The position numbers were made by a program, and so were the translations under genes. From CAZFVY01 sp964522665 (GTDB taxonomy: Bacteria; Verrucomicrobiota; Verrucomicrobiia; Limisphaerales; CAZFVY01), in assembly GCA_964522665.1 (NCBI GenBank), contig CAZFVY010000011.1, forward strand, positions 1 through 64,000: 64,000 bases of DNA, given 5' to 3'. Below the pieces are notes generated by a model, which was not told the origin of the DNA, did not search any database, and saw only the letters and a list, made by a program, of their open reading frames with translations. Of this stretch, positions 23,198 through 31,396 are shown one piece after another; the first letter of the stretch is position 1, and each line of letters starts with the position of its first letter.

Positions 23198-26122
23198 ATG
23201 TTATTAACGGAAAATCGGACGACAACTTCGGCGGCGGCCAACCCCGTGGATTCGTCGGGCGGGGCAAGCTGCCCGGGGCATCCCGATCGCTTCGTCCGGC
23301 GTCATATCGGGCCGGACGAGTCGGAGATTAAAGCGATGGTGGCGACACTCTCGTTCGCCAGCCTCGATCAACTGATTGATGCCGCAGTGCCGGCCAGTAT
23401 CCGATTGCCCGCTTCGTTGATCCTGCCGGAGGCGCAAAGCGAGTACGCGGTCTTGGCCAAGCTCAAGGCCATGGCGGGCAAGAATCAGGTTTTCCGTTCC
23501 TATCTTGGCCTGGGCTATCATGACTGTATTACCCCGGGGGTGATCCAGCGCAATGTCCTCGAAAATCCCGGATGGTACACCCAGTACACGCCTTATCAGG
23601 CGGAGATCGCGCAAGGACGGCTGGAGGCCTTGCTCAACTTTCAGACGATGATTTGTGATCTGACCGCGCTCGAAATCGCGAACGCGTCGCTCCTGGACGA
23701 GGCGACCGCTGCGGCTGAGGCAATGACCATGTGCCACAGCGTCAAAGGAGCGCCCGGACGCAACCGGTTTTTCATCTCGCGAACCTGCCATCCCCAGACG
23801 ATCGACGTGGTTAAGACCCGCGCGGTTTGCCAGGGGATCGAAGTGATTGTCGGCGATCACCACAGCGCTCGAATGGATGGAACCTACTTTGGGGCGCTCG
23901 CGCAATATCCCGCGACCGACGGAACGGTTTTTGACTACGAAGAGTTCGCGCGCCTGGCGCATGAGGCCGGGGCGATGTTCGTGGTCGCGGCGGACCTTCT
24001 GAGCCTGACGCTACTGCGGCCGCCCGGGGAATTCGGGGCTGACGTGGCGGTCGGCAATTCGCAACGCTTCGGCGTGCCGCTGGGCTATGGAGGGCCGCAC
24101 GCGGCGTACTTTGCGACGCGTGACGCCTTCAAACGGCAGATGCCGGGGCGCTTGGTCGGCGTCTCGAAGGATTCCCGCGGCCGGCCGGCGCTGCGTCTTT
24201 CCTTGCAGACCCGGGAGCAGCACATTCGGCGCGAAAAAGCCACGAGCAACGTTTGCACGGCGCAGGCGCTTCTGGCGAACATGGCGGCGTTTTACGCGAT
24301 CTATCACGGACCGGAAGGGCTCACGCTAATCGCGCGGAGGGTTTACCTCATGGCGCACATCCTCGCGGCCGGGTTGGACCGCCTGGGCCATCGCGTGAGC
24401 GCCGGGCCCTTTTTCGACACGGTCCGGGTGGCGCCGGTGGGGCGTCAAGTTCAGGATATACTGCAAAACGCCCAGCTTCGGCGGATCAACCTGCGGGCGT
24501 TCGAGGACGGCTCGATCGGGATCGCGCTGGACGAGACGGTGGGGGAGGCGGATTTGCGCGATTTATTCGAGGTATTCAATGGCGGCCACCCGTCCGGAAT
24601 TGATCTCGATGAATTAGCCCGGCAGGCGTCGTCGGAGCCGCTCGGCGCCCTGGCGCGCCAAAGTTCCTTTTTAACCCATCCGGTCTTCAATCGGCACCAT
24701 TCGGAGACCAAAATGCTGCGCTATTTGCGGCGGCTGGAAGCGCGGGACCTCTCGTTGACGACGTCAATGATTCCGCTTGGTTCCTGCACGATGAAACTGA
24801 ATGCGACCTCCGAGATGTTCCCCGTCTCCTGGCCGGAATTCAGCAAGCTGCATCCGTTTGCGCCCGTTTGGCAGGCGGAGGGATACCGCGCGTTGTTTGG
24901 CGAACTGGAGGATTGGCTTGCGGAAATCACCGGGTTTGCCGCGGTCTCGCTGCAGCCGAATTCCGGCGCGCAGGGGGAATTCGCGGGATTGCTGGCGATC
25001 CGCCGGTTCCATGAGCAAAGGGGGCAGGGCCATCGCCAAGTCTGCCTAATCCCGCAATCGGCGCACGGCACCAATCCCGCCAGCGCGGTGATGGCCGGCA
25101 TGAGCGTGGCGCCGGTGGCCTGCGACGCGAACGGCAACATCGACGTCGCGGACTTGCGGGCCAAGGCGGAGGCGCATCGGGACGATTTGTCCGCCCTGAT
25201 GGTGACGTACCCCTCAACGCACGGCGTCTTCGAAGAGAGCATCAAAGAGATTTGCCAAATCATCCATGAATGCGGCGGGCAGGTCTATATGGATGGCGCG
25301 AATCTCAACGCGCAAGTGGGCCTTTGCCGGCCCGCGGACATGGGCGCGGACGTTTGCCACGTGAACTTGCACAAGACGTTTTGCATTCCGCACGGGGGCG
25401 GCGGGCCGGGCATGGGGCCGATTGGCGTGGCGGAGCATTTGGTTCCGTTCCTGGCGGGGCACGCGGTGGTGACCCTGGAAGGGCGGGCGGCGTCAGGGGC
25501 GGTTTCCGCGGCGCCGTGGGGCAGCGCGGGCATCCTGCCCATCTCCTGGGTGTACATCGCCGCGATGGGCGGCGAGGGCCTCACGCTGGCGACCAAGGTG
25601 GCGATCCTCAACGCCAACTATATCGCGGGGCGGCTCGCGCCCTATTTTCCAACGCTCTACAAGGGTCACGGCGGGTTGGTCGCGCACGAATGCATTCTTG
25701 ACCTGCGGCAATTCAAGAGCGTGACGGTTGAGGACGTCGCGAAACGCTTGATGGACTATGGTTTTCACGCGCCCACGATTTCCTGGCCGGTGCCGGGGAC
25801 GATGATGATCGAGCCGACCGAGAGCGAAGCGAAAGATGAGCTTGATCGGTTCTGCGACGCGATGATCGCGATATACGCCGAGATCAAGGCGATTGAATCC
25901 GGGCGGGCGGACAAGCAGAATAATCTGCTTAAGAACGCCCCGCACACCGCGGACGTGGTGGCCGGTGACGCTTGGAACCGGCCGTATTCTCGCGAGCAGG
26001 CGGCGTATCCCGCGGCGTGGCTCCGGGAACACAAATTCTGGCCCCCGGTCGGTCGAATCGACAACGTTTTCGGTGACCGCAATCTGGTCTGCTCGTGCGT
26101 CGGGATGGAAGCCTATCAGTGA
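23198..26122 (+). CDS. gcvP: Glycine dehydrogenase (decarboxylating), P-protein
   Basis: This protein of about 974 residues matches the usual one-chain P-protein length (about 950-980). The open frame begins at 23027, but ATG 23198 fits family length and leaves the upstream hairpin untranslated. Family marks are RHIGPDESEIKAM, LGLGYHDCITPGVIQRNVLENPGWYTQYTPYQAEIAQGRLEAL, SVKGAPGRN, and the PLP lysine at about residue 726 in HVNLHKTFCIPHGGGGPGMGPIG. It decarboxylates glycine with the H-protein in the cleavage system. No gcvH or gcvT is visible in the window, which is acceptable because they are often separate. It is a single gene with its own promoter region. Confidence 0.96.
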   Translation: MLLTENRTTTSAAANPVDSSGGASCPGHPDRFVRRHIGPDESEIKAMVATLSFASLDQLIDAAVPASIRLPASLILPEAQSEYAVLAKLKAMAGKNQVFRSYLGLGYHDCITPGVIQRNVLENPGWYTQYTPYQAEIAQGRLEALLNFQTMICDLTALEIANASLLDEATAAAEAMTMCHSVKGAPGRNRFFISRTCHPQTIDVVKTRAVCQGIEVIVGDHHSARMDGTYFGALAQYPATDGTVFDYEEFARLAHEAGAMFVVAADLLSLTLLRPPGEFGADVAVGNSQRFGVPLGYGGPHAAYFATRDAFKRQMPGRLVGVSKDSRGRPALRLSLQTREQHIRREKATSNVCTAQALLANMAAFYAIYHGPEGLTLIARRVYLMAHILAAGLDRLGHRVSAGPFFDTVRVAPVGRQVQDILQNAQLRRINLRAFEDGSIGIALDETVGEADLRDLFEVFNGGHPSGIDLDELARQASSEPLGALARQSSFLTHPVFNRHHSETKMLRYLRRLEARDLSLTTSMIPLGSCTMKLNATSEMFPVSWPEFSKLHPFAPVWQAEGYRALFGELEDWLAEITGFAAVSLQPNSGAQGEFAGLLAIRRFHEQRGQGHRQVCLIPQSAHGTNPASAVMAGMSVAPVACDANGNIDVADLRAKAEAHRDDLSALMVTYPSTHGVFEESIKEICQIIHECGGQVYMDGANLNAQVGLCRPADMGADVCHVNLHKTFCIPHGGGGPGMGPIGVAEHLVPFLAGHAVVTLEGRAASGAVSAAPWGSAGILPISWVYIAAMGGEGLTLATKVAILNANYIAGRLAPYFPTLYKGHGGLVAHECILDLRQFKSVTVEDVAKRLMDYGFHAPTISWPVPGTMMIEPTESEAKDELDRFCDAMIAIYAEIKAIESGRADKQNNLLKNAPHTADVVAGDAWNRPYSREQAAYPAAWLREHKFWPPVGRIDNVFGDRNLVCSCVGMEAYQ

Positions 26123-26148
26123 GCGGCTTTCCGGTCGGTCCCGTCGGG

Positions 26149-26937
26149 CTAGCTTTCAGAGATCAGAGCGAGGGCCGTTCTAGCGGCGGCCACCAACGCG
26201 TTTGCCCGCGTCGCAAGCGTGAAGTCGGAAGGCGCCTCGAGCGTGTAACTGAGGCGCGTTTTGGTCTGGATTAAGAAGAAGGATTCCGGCCATTGCGGTC
26301 GCGAGCGCGGATCAAGATTGGGACGGATGATGCCATTTTCGGCCTCGCGGCCTTCGATCAGCGGGGAGGGGTCAATCGGGCAGACCGGCTGAACACCGGC
26401 GATCATCGCCTCCGCCAGTGATGGCTGCGCGTCGGGGTTCAATTCATAAAGGTAGAATCCGTGCGCTTCCCAATCCTCGTGCAAGCAAAGGGTCAACTCA
26501 AACTGTGGCTGACGGCGAAGCCACGCAACGTGCGCGCGAATTTCGGCGGACTGTAGGTGGCGGTAATCACGGTTCAAGTCGAGGCCCTGGGCGTTTTCGC
26601 GTCGGTTAAGCTTAAAACCCGAAGGGTTGAGGCAGGGGCAAACCCAGAGATCAAGATTCTCCGGCCACGAGTTTTCCTCGAGCAGTCGGCGTACCGCCAG
26701 CGGGCCGGCCGGTTCGTCGCCGTGAATGCCGGTGGAGAGGTAGGCCCTTTTCCGGGCGGCGCCGGTGGACCGCCGAAACGCGACCAATTCAGGTCCGGCT
26801 TCGACCGGGATCGTGTCAATCTGCCACCCGTAGGCGGCGGCGGAGCGAAGGCCACCCGCCAAGACCGCGTCGAGATCGATCTGCTCGCCGGCGTAGCGGT
26901 CTTTGTTTATGCCCAGCCGTTGCATGGTTTGCCGCAA
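26149..26937 (-). CDS. M14-family zinc carboxypeptidase-like protein
   Basis: This 262-residue soluble protein has the M14 zinc site: YLSTGIHGDEPAGPLAV (HxxE), a catalytic-pocket NRRENAQGLDLNRDYRH and the third histidine in LCLHEDWE. The layout is like murein peptide amidase A or the succinylglutamate desuccinylase group, which act on peptidoglycan peptides or N-acyl amino acids. There is no signal peptide, so a cytosolic role such as recycling of murein tripeptide is plausible. It lies 23 bases downstream of bioB in the same direction; a functional link to biotin is not evident. Catalytic Glu late in the sequence is likely in the TLEAPS segment. Confidence 0.85.
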   Translation of the reverse strand: MRQTMQRLGINKDRYAGEQIDLDAVLAGGLRSAAAYGWQIDTIPVEAGPELVAFRRSTGAARKRAYLSTGIHGDEPAGPLAVRRLLEENSWPENLDLWVCPCLNPSGFKLNRRENAQGLDLNRDYRHLQSAEIRAHVAWLRRQPQFELTLCLHEDWEAHGFYLYELNPDAQPSLAEAMIAGVQPVCPIDPSPLIEGREAENGIIRPNLDPRSRPQWPESFFLIQTKTRLSYTLEAPSDFTLATRANALVAAARTALALISES

Positions 26938-26960
26938 CTCGCCGCATCCTGGAAGTTACC

Positions 26961-28001
26961 TCAGTCCTGGTCGCTGAAACCGTGCTTGTCCCACGCCGGG
27001 TCGAGGCCGAGATCGGCCAGCATTTGCAGGTCTTTCTCCACCGGCTGGTTCAGCGTCGTGAGATAGTTTCCCACCATCATCGCGCTGGCGCCAGCCATGA
27101 AGATCATGCTCTGCGCGTCGCGCAAGTTCACCGTGCGCCCGCCCGCGATCATAATCTCCTGGCGGGGCAGGATGAAACGGAAACAGGCGATGGTCTTGAG
27201 GATTTCGAGCGGCGCCAGTGGCTCGCGATCCGCGAAAGGGGTGCCCGGGATTGGGTTGAGAATGTTGATCGGCACGATATGGGCGCCCAACTCACGCAGT
27301 GAGAAAGCCAACTCACAGCGATCCTCGCGCGTCTCGCCCATTCCGAGGATGCCGCCGGAACAAATCTTGATGCCGGCTTGTTTCAAGTGCTGAATCGTTT
27401 GCACTCGTTCCTCGTAGCTGTGGGTCGTGCAAACTTCCGGGAAAAACCGCCGGGAGCTTTCGAGGTTGTGGTTGTAACACTCGAGGCCGGATTCCTTGAG
27501 GCGGTCGGCGACCTTTTGGCTGCGGATAATGCCCAGCGAAGCATCGGGTCGCGCTTCACCGTTCTGTTTCAGTCGCTCCAGCCGGTCGCAGATTTCATCC
27601 AGGACCGGGCCTTCATCGAGTCCCCGCCAGGCGGCGACCAACCCCAACGCGGTGACGCCATTTTTCTTCGCCTCGGCCGCCGCCTCGAGTACCGGGCTGG
27701 ATTCCACCAGCCCATAGCGCGGCGCCTCCGTCTGGTAGGCGGCGGATTGAGAGCAGAAGCGGCAGTTCTCGGAGCAAGCGCCGGCCTTGACGTTGACGAT
27801 CGAGCAGAGATGCACCTTATTGCCTTTGAAGCGCTCGCGGATGCGGTTCGCCCAGGCCAACAAATCGAAGATGTCGGACGCGTTGTCCAACTCGAACAAC
27901 CAGGCGCCTTCCTCGCGCGTGATCGAGCCGCCCGCCAAGACCCGGTTGCCCAATTCGCCGAGCCGGGCGTGGGCGCTCACGTCAATCACTTCGTCAATCA
28001 T
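26961..28001 (-). CDS. bioB: Biotin synthase
   Basis: This protein of about 346 residues is a radical SAM enzyme that inserts sulfur into dethiobiotin. I use the ATG at 28001, since the longer open frame upstream runs into the end of the neighbouring Ig-domain gene and lacks protein character. The CxxxCxxC motif is ACSENCRFCSQSAAY with Cys76, Cys80 and Cys83. Further marks are YNHNLESSRRFFPEVCTTHSYEER, KICSGGILGMGETREDR and NPIPGTPF, all typical of BioB. No other bio genes are adjacent. It is followed by the M14 peptidase gene. Confidence 0.95.
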   Translation of the reverse strand: MIDEVIDVSAHARLGELGNRVLAGGSITREEGAWLFELDNASDIFDLLAWANRIRERFKGNKVHLCSIVNVKAGACSENCRFCSQSAAYQTEAPRYGLVESSPVLEAAAEAKKNGVTALGLVAAWRGLDEGPVLDEICDRLERLKQNGEARPDASLGIIRSQKVADRLKESGLECYNHNLESSRRFFPEVCTTHSYEERVQTIQHLKQAGIKICSGGILGMGETREDRCELAFSLRELGAHIVPINILNPIPGTPFADREPLAPLEILKTIACFRFILPRQEIMIAGGRTVNLRDAQSMIFMAGASAMMVGNYLTTLNQPVEKDLQMLADLGLDPAWDKHGFSDQD

Positions 28002-28074
28002 GATTGACACGGTAGCAGTCGGGCCGGCTTTCGCAAGCGCGGTTATCTTGCGGCGACCCCGTGGCTTCGACGCG

Positions 28075-29346
28075 TCATCGCAACACCGCGCGAAAACATC
28101 GTTTCGTGGCGCCAGTGGCCAACGGAAGTGAAACCTCGGTCGATTCCGCGTTCGCGGTCGTCGAGAATTCCAAGCGCCAGGCCGCCAGATCGTCCGAGCT
28201 TTCAATGGCGAACTTTGATCCGACGGGAGCGATAAGATCGAACGTGAACAAGCCATCGGCGCCGAGGCGAGGGTTTTGCAACTGAGGCGCCGCCTGGAAA
28301 GCGCTGACCGCGAAGACGCCCGCCGTCAGGGACCCTCGCGGTTTCGTGAAGATTAGGCCGGTAATTCGTTTCTGGTTGAGTCCCAACGCGCGCAGATCAT
28401 ACGAATTCTCGTACAAACCGAAGCCCAGATCATTGGCCCCGCCCGCCTCATACGAGAACGCGGCGCCGTTCGAGTTATTGCGGGCCAATCCTTGCACCGC
28501 CCGGAAGGGATGAGTGTCGAGATTGTCGTTAAACCCGCCCCCGTTGAACCAGTCAGGCACGACGACCCGGAGCGGCGGCGACTGCGAGCCGTCCTCGAAC
28601 TCAAGATGAAGCGTTAGGCTCGAGGTGCCGCTTCCTCCGCTCACGGCGAGGTAGAGGCGTTCAATCAGCGCCGGGTTTACCAAGTTTAGCGCGTTGGTGT
28701 CCGAACCTCGGAGCAGTAACACATTCGGTTGGTTGTAGGGCTGAAGTTGATACAGGACGTTGGTGGTAATCTCGCTGGTAAATTGGCGGCTTTGGGGGAG
28801 ACCATCGGCATGTCCCTGAAGGTTTGCTTCGAACCAACTAGCCCCGGCGCCATCGAACGTCGTCGAAAGCGTAGAACTGGCATTCTCCGAAACCACGTCG
28901 GCATTCCAGCCGGTTAGTGGCAGCGGAGTCGCGGTGTGGATGTCCGAGCGCACCCACAATCGCGCGGCTTGACTTTGCGTGGCGCCAGTAGCGTCCCGCG
29001 CCGAGACGCGGTACGTGCCGGTGTCCGTCACCTGCGGGGCGGCGATAATGAGCGTACTATTCGTCGCGCCGGTCAGGGCGAGGCCGTTTTTCGTCCACTG
29101 ATAGTCCAGGACGAGATTTGTGGCCGAGACCGCTTGGATGCTTAATTGAACGTCGGTTCCGGCAACCACCGATTGGCTCAACGGTTGGCTGACGATTAGT
29201 GGCGCGGCCAGCGAGTTGGCAGCCGCGGCAAGGGCCGCCGACACAATCCAAAGGAAGGCGCCTGCGTTCGACCGCCGGCCAGGGACGGTCCGGCCCAGTC
29301 GGCAGAGCCTCCCAAGGGCCAGCGAGCGGATGGCACGGTTCATCAT
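28075..29346 (-). CDS. Secreted Ig-like domain protein
   Basis: This 423-residue exported protein has a hydrophobic signal near residues 28-47 (ALAAAANSLAAP). An immunoglobulin-like domain follows (about 50-130: IVSQPLSQSVVAGTDVQLSIQAVS, YQWTKNGLALTGATNSTLII, DTGTYRVSARDATG). The middle has a jelly-roll style region (WFNGGGFNDNLDTHPFRAVQGLARNNSNG, then ITGLIFTKPRG) and the end a short sandwich with GSKFAIESSDDLAAWRL and RCFRAVLR, found at the C-terminus of many Verrucomicrobia secreted proteins. It lies upstream of bioB with a 73-base gap. No enzyme motif is visible. Probably surface or secreted. Confidence 0.78.
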   Translation of the reverse strand: MMNRAIRSLALGRLCRLGRTVPGRRSNAGAFLWIVSAALAAAANSLAAPLIVSQPLSQSVVAGTDVQLSIQAVSATNLVLDYQWTKNGLALTGATNSTLIIAAPQVTDTGTYRVSARDATGATQSQAARLWVRSDIHTATPLPLTGWNADVVSENASSTLSTTFDGAGASWFEANLQGHADGLPQSRQFTSEITTNVLYQLQPYNQPNVLLLRGSDTNALNLVNPALIERLYLAVSGGSGTSSLTLHLEFEDGSQSPPLRVVVPDWFNGGGFNDNLDTHPFRAVQGLARNNSNGAAFSYEAGGANDLGFGLYENSYDLRALGLNQKRITGLIFTKPRGSLTAGVFAVSAFQAAPQLQNPRLGADGLFTFDLIAPVGSKFAIESSDDLAAWRLEFSTTANAESTEVSLPLATGATKRCFRAVLR

Positions 29347-29538
29347 TCAGCAGAGAACGATGCGAGAATCCGCGTAGAATAACAGCCAAAAGCGGGACAA
29401 ATCGCACTTGTCAGTTTGCACCGATAAAGTCTCCGCTGAGTGGCCGGAGACCCTGAAGCGATTGTCTCACGCCGTGGTGAACGAAGGTTCATTTGGCGCT
29501 TTTTTCGGCGGGGCGAAGCGGCTACGCTGCCTGGCAGA

Positions 29539-30309
29539 ATGATCGTGGTCCCGGCCAACCTCCTCCGCAAAGATCGTCCCGCGCCGTTGGCGGGCGGGAA
29601 GGCGAGTCGGCGGACGGCCTTCACCCTGATCGAGCTTTTAGTGGTGATCGCGATTATCGCGATTCTCGCGAGTCTGTTGCTGCCCGCGTTGGCTCGCGCG
29701 AAGGCCAAGAGCGCGGCGATCTTCTGCTTGAACAGCATGAAACAGATCGGCCTGGCCGTCGGGATGTACACGCAGGATTACAAGGAGCGTCTGCCGCTCT
29801 GTGAGAACTGGGGCAAGGCCTGGGGTACGGATCATGCGCTGCGCACTGACAACATGTGGATGCCGCAGCTTTTGCAGCCATTTCTGAATCTTAAGTCCCT
29901 GCCGTTCTCCAACCTGCGAGGCTCGGCGACCAACGCGCTGCTGCCATGGATCTTCGCCTGCCCGTCCGGACTGAAGGGGAAAGACCCGGCGTCGCCGACG
30001 TTGAGTCAAACCTATTTGAATAACGATGGCGTCACCTATGTCTGGAACCACATCTATTTGACCGCGGACCGCGCCAGCTACGAAACGTCAAAGCCGGTCA
30101 GCGGCCGGCCGGATAATCAAGTCGTGGACGCGACGCGCGCGACGTTAGTCTGGGAAATGCCGTACTGGGACGCGGGCTACATGCCGCACAACCAGGGTAT
30201 CAATTTGGTGTACGCCGATAACCATGCCGCGCGATTCAAGGGCAACCCGAAGGAATTCGATTGGTGGGCCTACCACAGCCGCGATGGTTGGGAGCCGCTG
30301 ACTCCCTGA
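29539..30309 (+). CDS. Pseudopilin-like protein
   Basis: This protein of about 256 residues starts best at ATG 29539, 33 codons into the open frame. The leader ends RTAFTLIELLVVIAIIAILASLLLPALARAKAKS, a prepilin cleavage site and helix. The rest is globular with IFACPSGLKG, MPYWDAGYMPHNQGINLVYADNHAARFKG and a Trp-rich end. The YADNHA segment corresponds to the family's ADGH motif. It is the third orphan pseudopilin in this window. It stands 21 bases before the aldolase gene on the same strand, so the two may be co-transcribed, though I see no functional link. Confidence 0.85.
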   Translation: MIVVPANLLRKDRPAPLAGGKASRRTAFTLIELLVVIAIIAILASLLLPALARAKAKSAAIFCLNSMKQIGLAVGMYTQDYKERLPLCENWGKAWGTDHALRTDNMWMPQLLQPFLNLKSLPFSNLRGSATNALLPWIFACPSGLKGKDPASPTLSQTYLNNDGVTYVWNHIYLTADRASYETSKPVSGRPDNQVVDATRATLVWEMPYWDAGYMPHNQGINLVYADNHAARFKGNPKEFDWWAYHSRDGWEPLTP

Positions 30310-30330
30310 CCGCATCCGTGATTTTTTGCG

Positions 30331-31167
30331 ATGAAACAAAAACCGAAAATGAATACGTCCGCGCCGGTCACCGGCGTTTGGGAGAATCCCGTCAAACAAC
30401 TGTTGCGCGAAGGCAAGCCCGCGATCGGGCTGGTCATCTCCGTGAATCACGTCGATGTCGCCGCGCACGCCGCGAATCTCGGGTTCGACTTCCTCTGGGT
30501 GGAGATGGAGCATACGCCGGTCTCGCTCGATACTCTGCATCAGATTGTGCTCGCGACCCGAGGCTTGAAGGCGATGCCGTTCGCGCGAGTCCCGGTGAAT
30601 GAGTTATGGACCGCCAAACGCATCCTCGACGCCGGGGCGATCGGCGCGATTTTCCCCTTTACGAACTCCGCTGAGCTGGCGCGACAGGCAGTGTCCGCGT
30701 GCAAGTATCCACCGCTCGGTCGCCGCGGAGCGGGCGCGGACTTGGCCGGTTTGCGGTGGGCTCCGCCGGAGGGCTATTACGACTTTGCCGATCGCAACGT
30801 GATGGTGATTACGGTTATCGAAGACGCGCGAGCGCTCGATGAGATTGATGAAATTGCCGCGACGCCGGGAATCGACGTTATTTTCATCGGCACGAGCGAT
30901 CTATCGTTTTCGCTTGGTTTGCGCGGCCGCCAGAATGAACCCAAGCTGCAGGCGGCCATCGATAAAATCGTCGCGGCGGCGAAGAAACACAACAAGCCGT
31001 TGGGCCGACCGGCGGCGACGCCCGAGGATATCCAACGCTACATGAAAGACGGGTTCTTATTCTTCATGACTTGCACGGAATTGGGACTGATGACGTCGGG
31101 GGCGCGGCAATTGCTTGGCCCGCTCGGCAAGTCGGCGGTGGCGCCAGGGCCTCAGACGCTGCTTTAA
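30331..31167 (+). CDS. HpcH/HpaI-family aldolase
   Basis: This protein of about 278 residues matches the class II pyruvate aldolase family. Visible motifs are GKPAIGLVISVNHVDVAAHAANLGFDFLWVEMEHTP (Glu and metal ligands), PFARVPVNELWTAKRILDAGAIGAIFPFTNSAE, VITVIEDARALDEIDEIAATPGIDVIFIGTSDLSFSLG and the KPLGRPAATPEDI end. Members cleave 2-keto-3-deoxy sugars or 4-hydroxy-2-oxo acids to pyruvate plus an aldehyde. The exact substrate is not shown. The catalytic Arg and metal-site Glu/Asp are present. An ATG at 30349 is another possible start. Confidence 0.88.
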   Translation: MKQKPKMNTSAPVTGVWENPVKQLLREGKPAIGLVISVNHVDVAAHAANLGFDFLWVEMEHTPVSLDTLHQIVLATRGLKAMPFARVPVNELWTAKRILDAGAIGAIFPFTNSAELARQAVSACKYPPLGRRGAGADLAGLRWAPPEGYYDFADRNVMVITVIEDARALDEIDEIAATPGIDVIFIGTSDLSFSLGLRGRQNEPKLQAAIDKIVAAAKKHNKPLGRPAATPEDIQRYMKDGFLFFMTCTELGLMTSGARQLLGPLGKSAVAPGPQTLL

Positions 31168-31286
31168 CAACTCCCCGGGGCGGACGAGTCCGATCCTGCG
31201 GTGACGATTCCGAGCTGCTCCTGCCGACCTCAATCATAACGTGCGTTAACGATCGGCGCTGTCACGCCATCGCAAACCGAAACGGC

Positions 31287-31376
31287 GGTGGGGCGAGGCT
31301 CCGCCGAGCCGTGGAAGGTTCGATCAGGCCGCTTTCGACCGAAATTAGTCACGGCTCGCGCGAGCCTCGCCCCACC
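31287..31376. repeat. Long inverted repeat, possible dispersed palindromic element
   Basis: The arm at 31287-31313 (begins GGTGGGGCGAGGCTC, ends GAGCCGTG) is nearly the reverse complement of the arm at 31350-31376 (begins CACGGCTCGCGCGAGCC, ends GCCCCACC). The 27-base arms differ at two or three bases in the centre and flank a 36-base loop. It lies in the convergent spacer between the aldolase and dsbD genes. Such high-GC arms resemble REP or MITE-like elements of Verrucomicrobia genomes, and it could also act as a two-way terminator. Confidence 0.75.
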
Positions 31377-31396
31377 GCGATCCCGGTTACACCCGA

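Noticed and set aside
28002..28256. N-terminal extension of bioB
   Set aside because: It overlaps the end of the neighbouring Ig-domain gene and is Arg/Pro-rich without BioB similarity.
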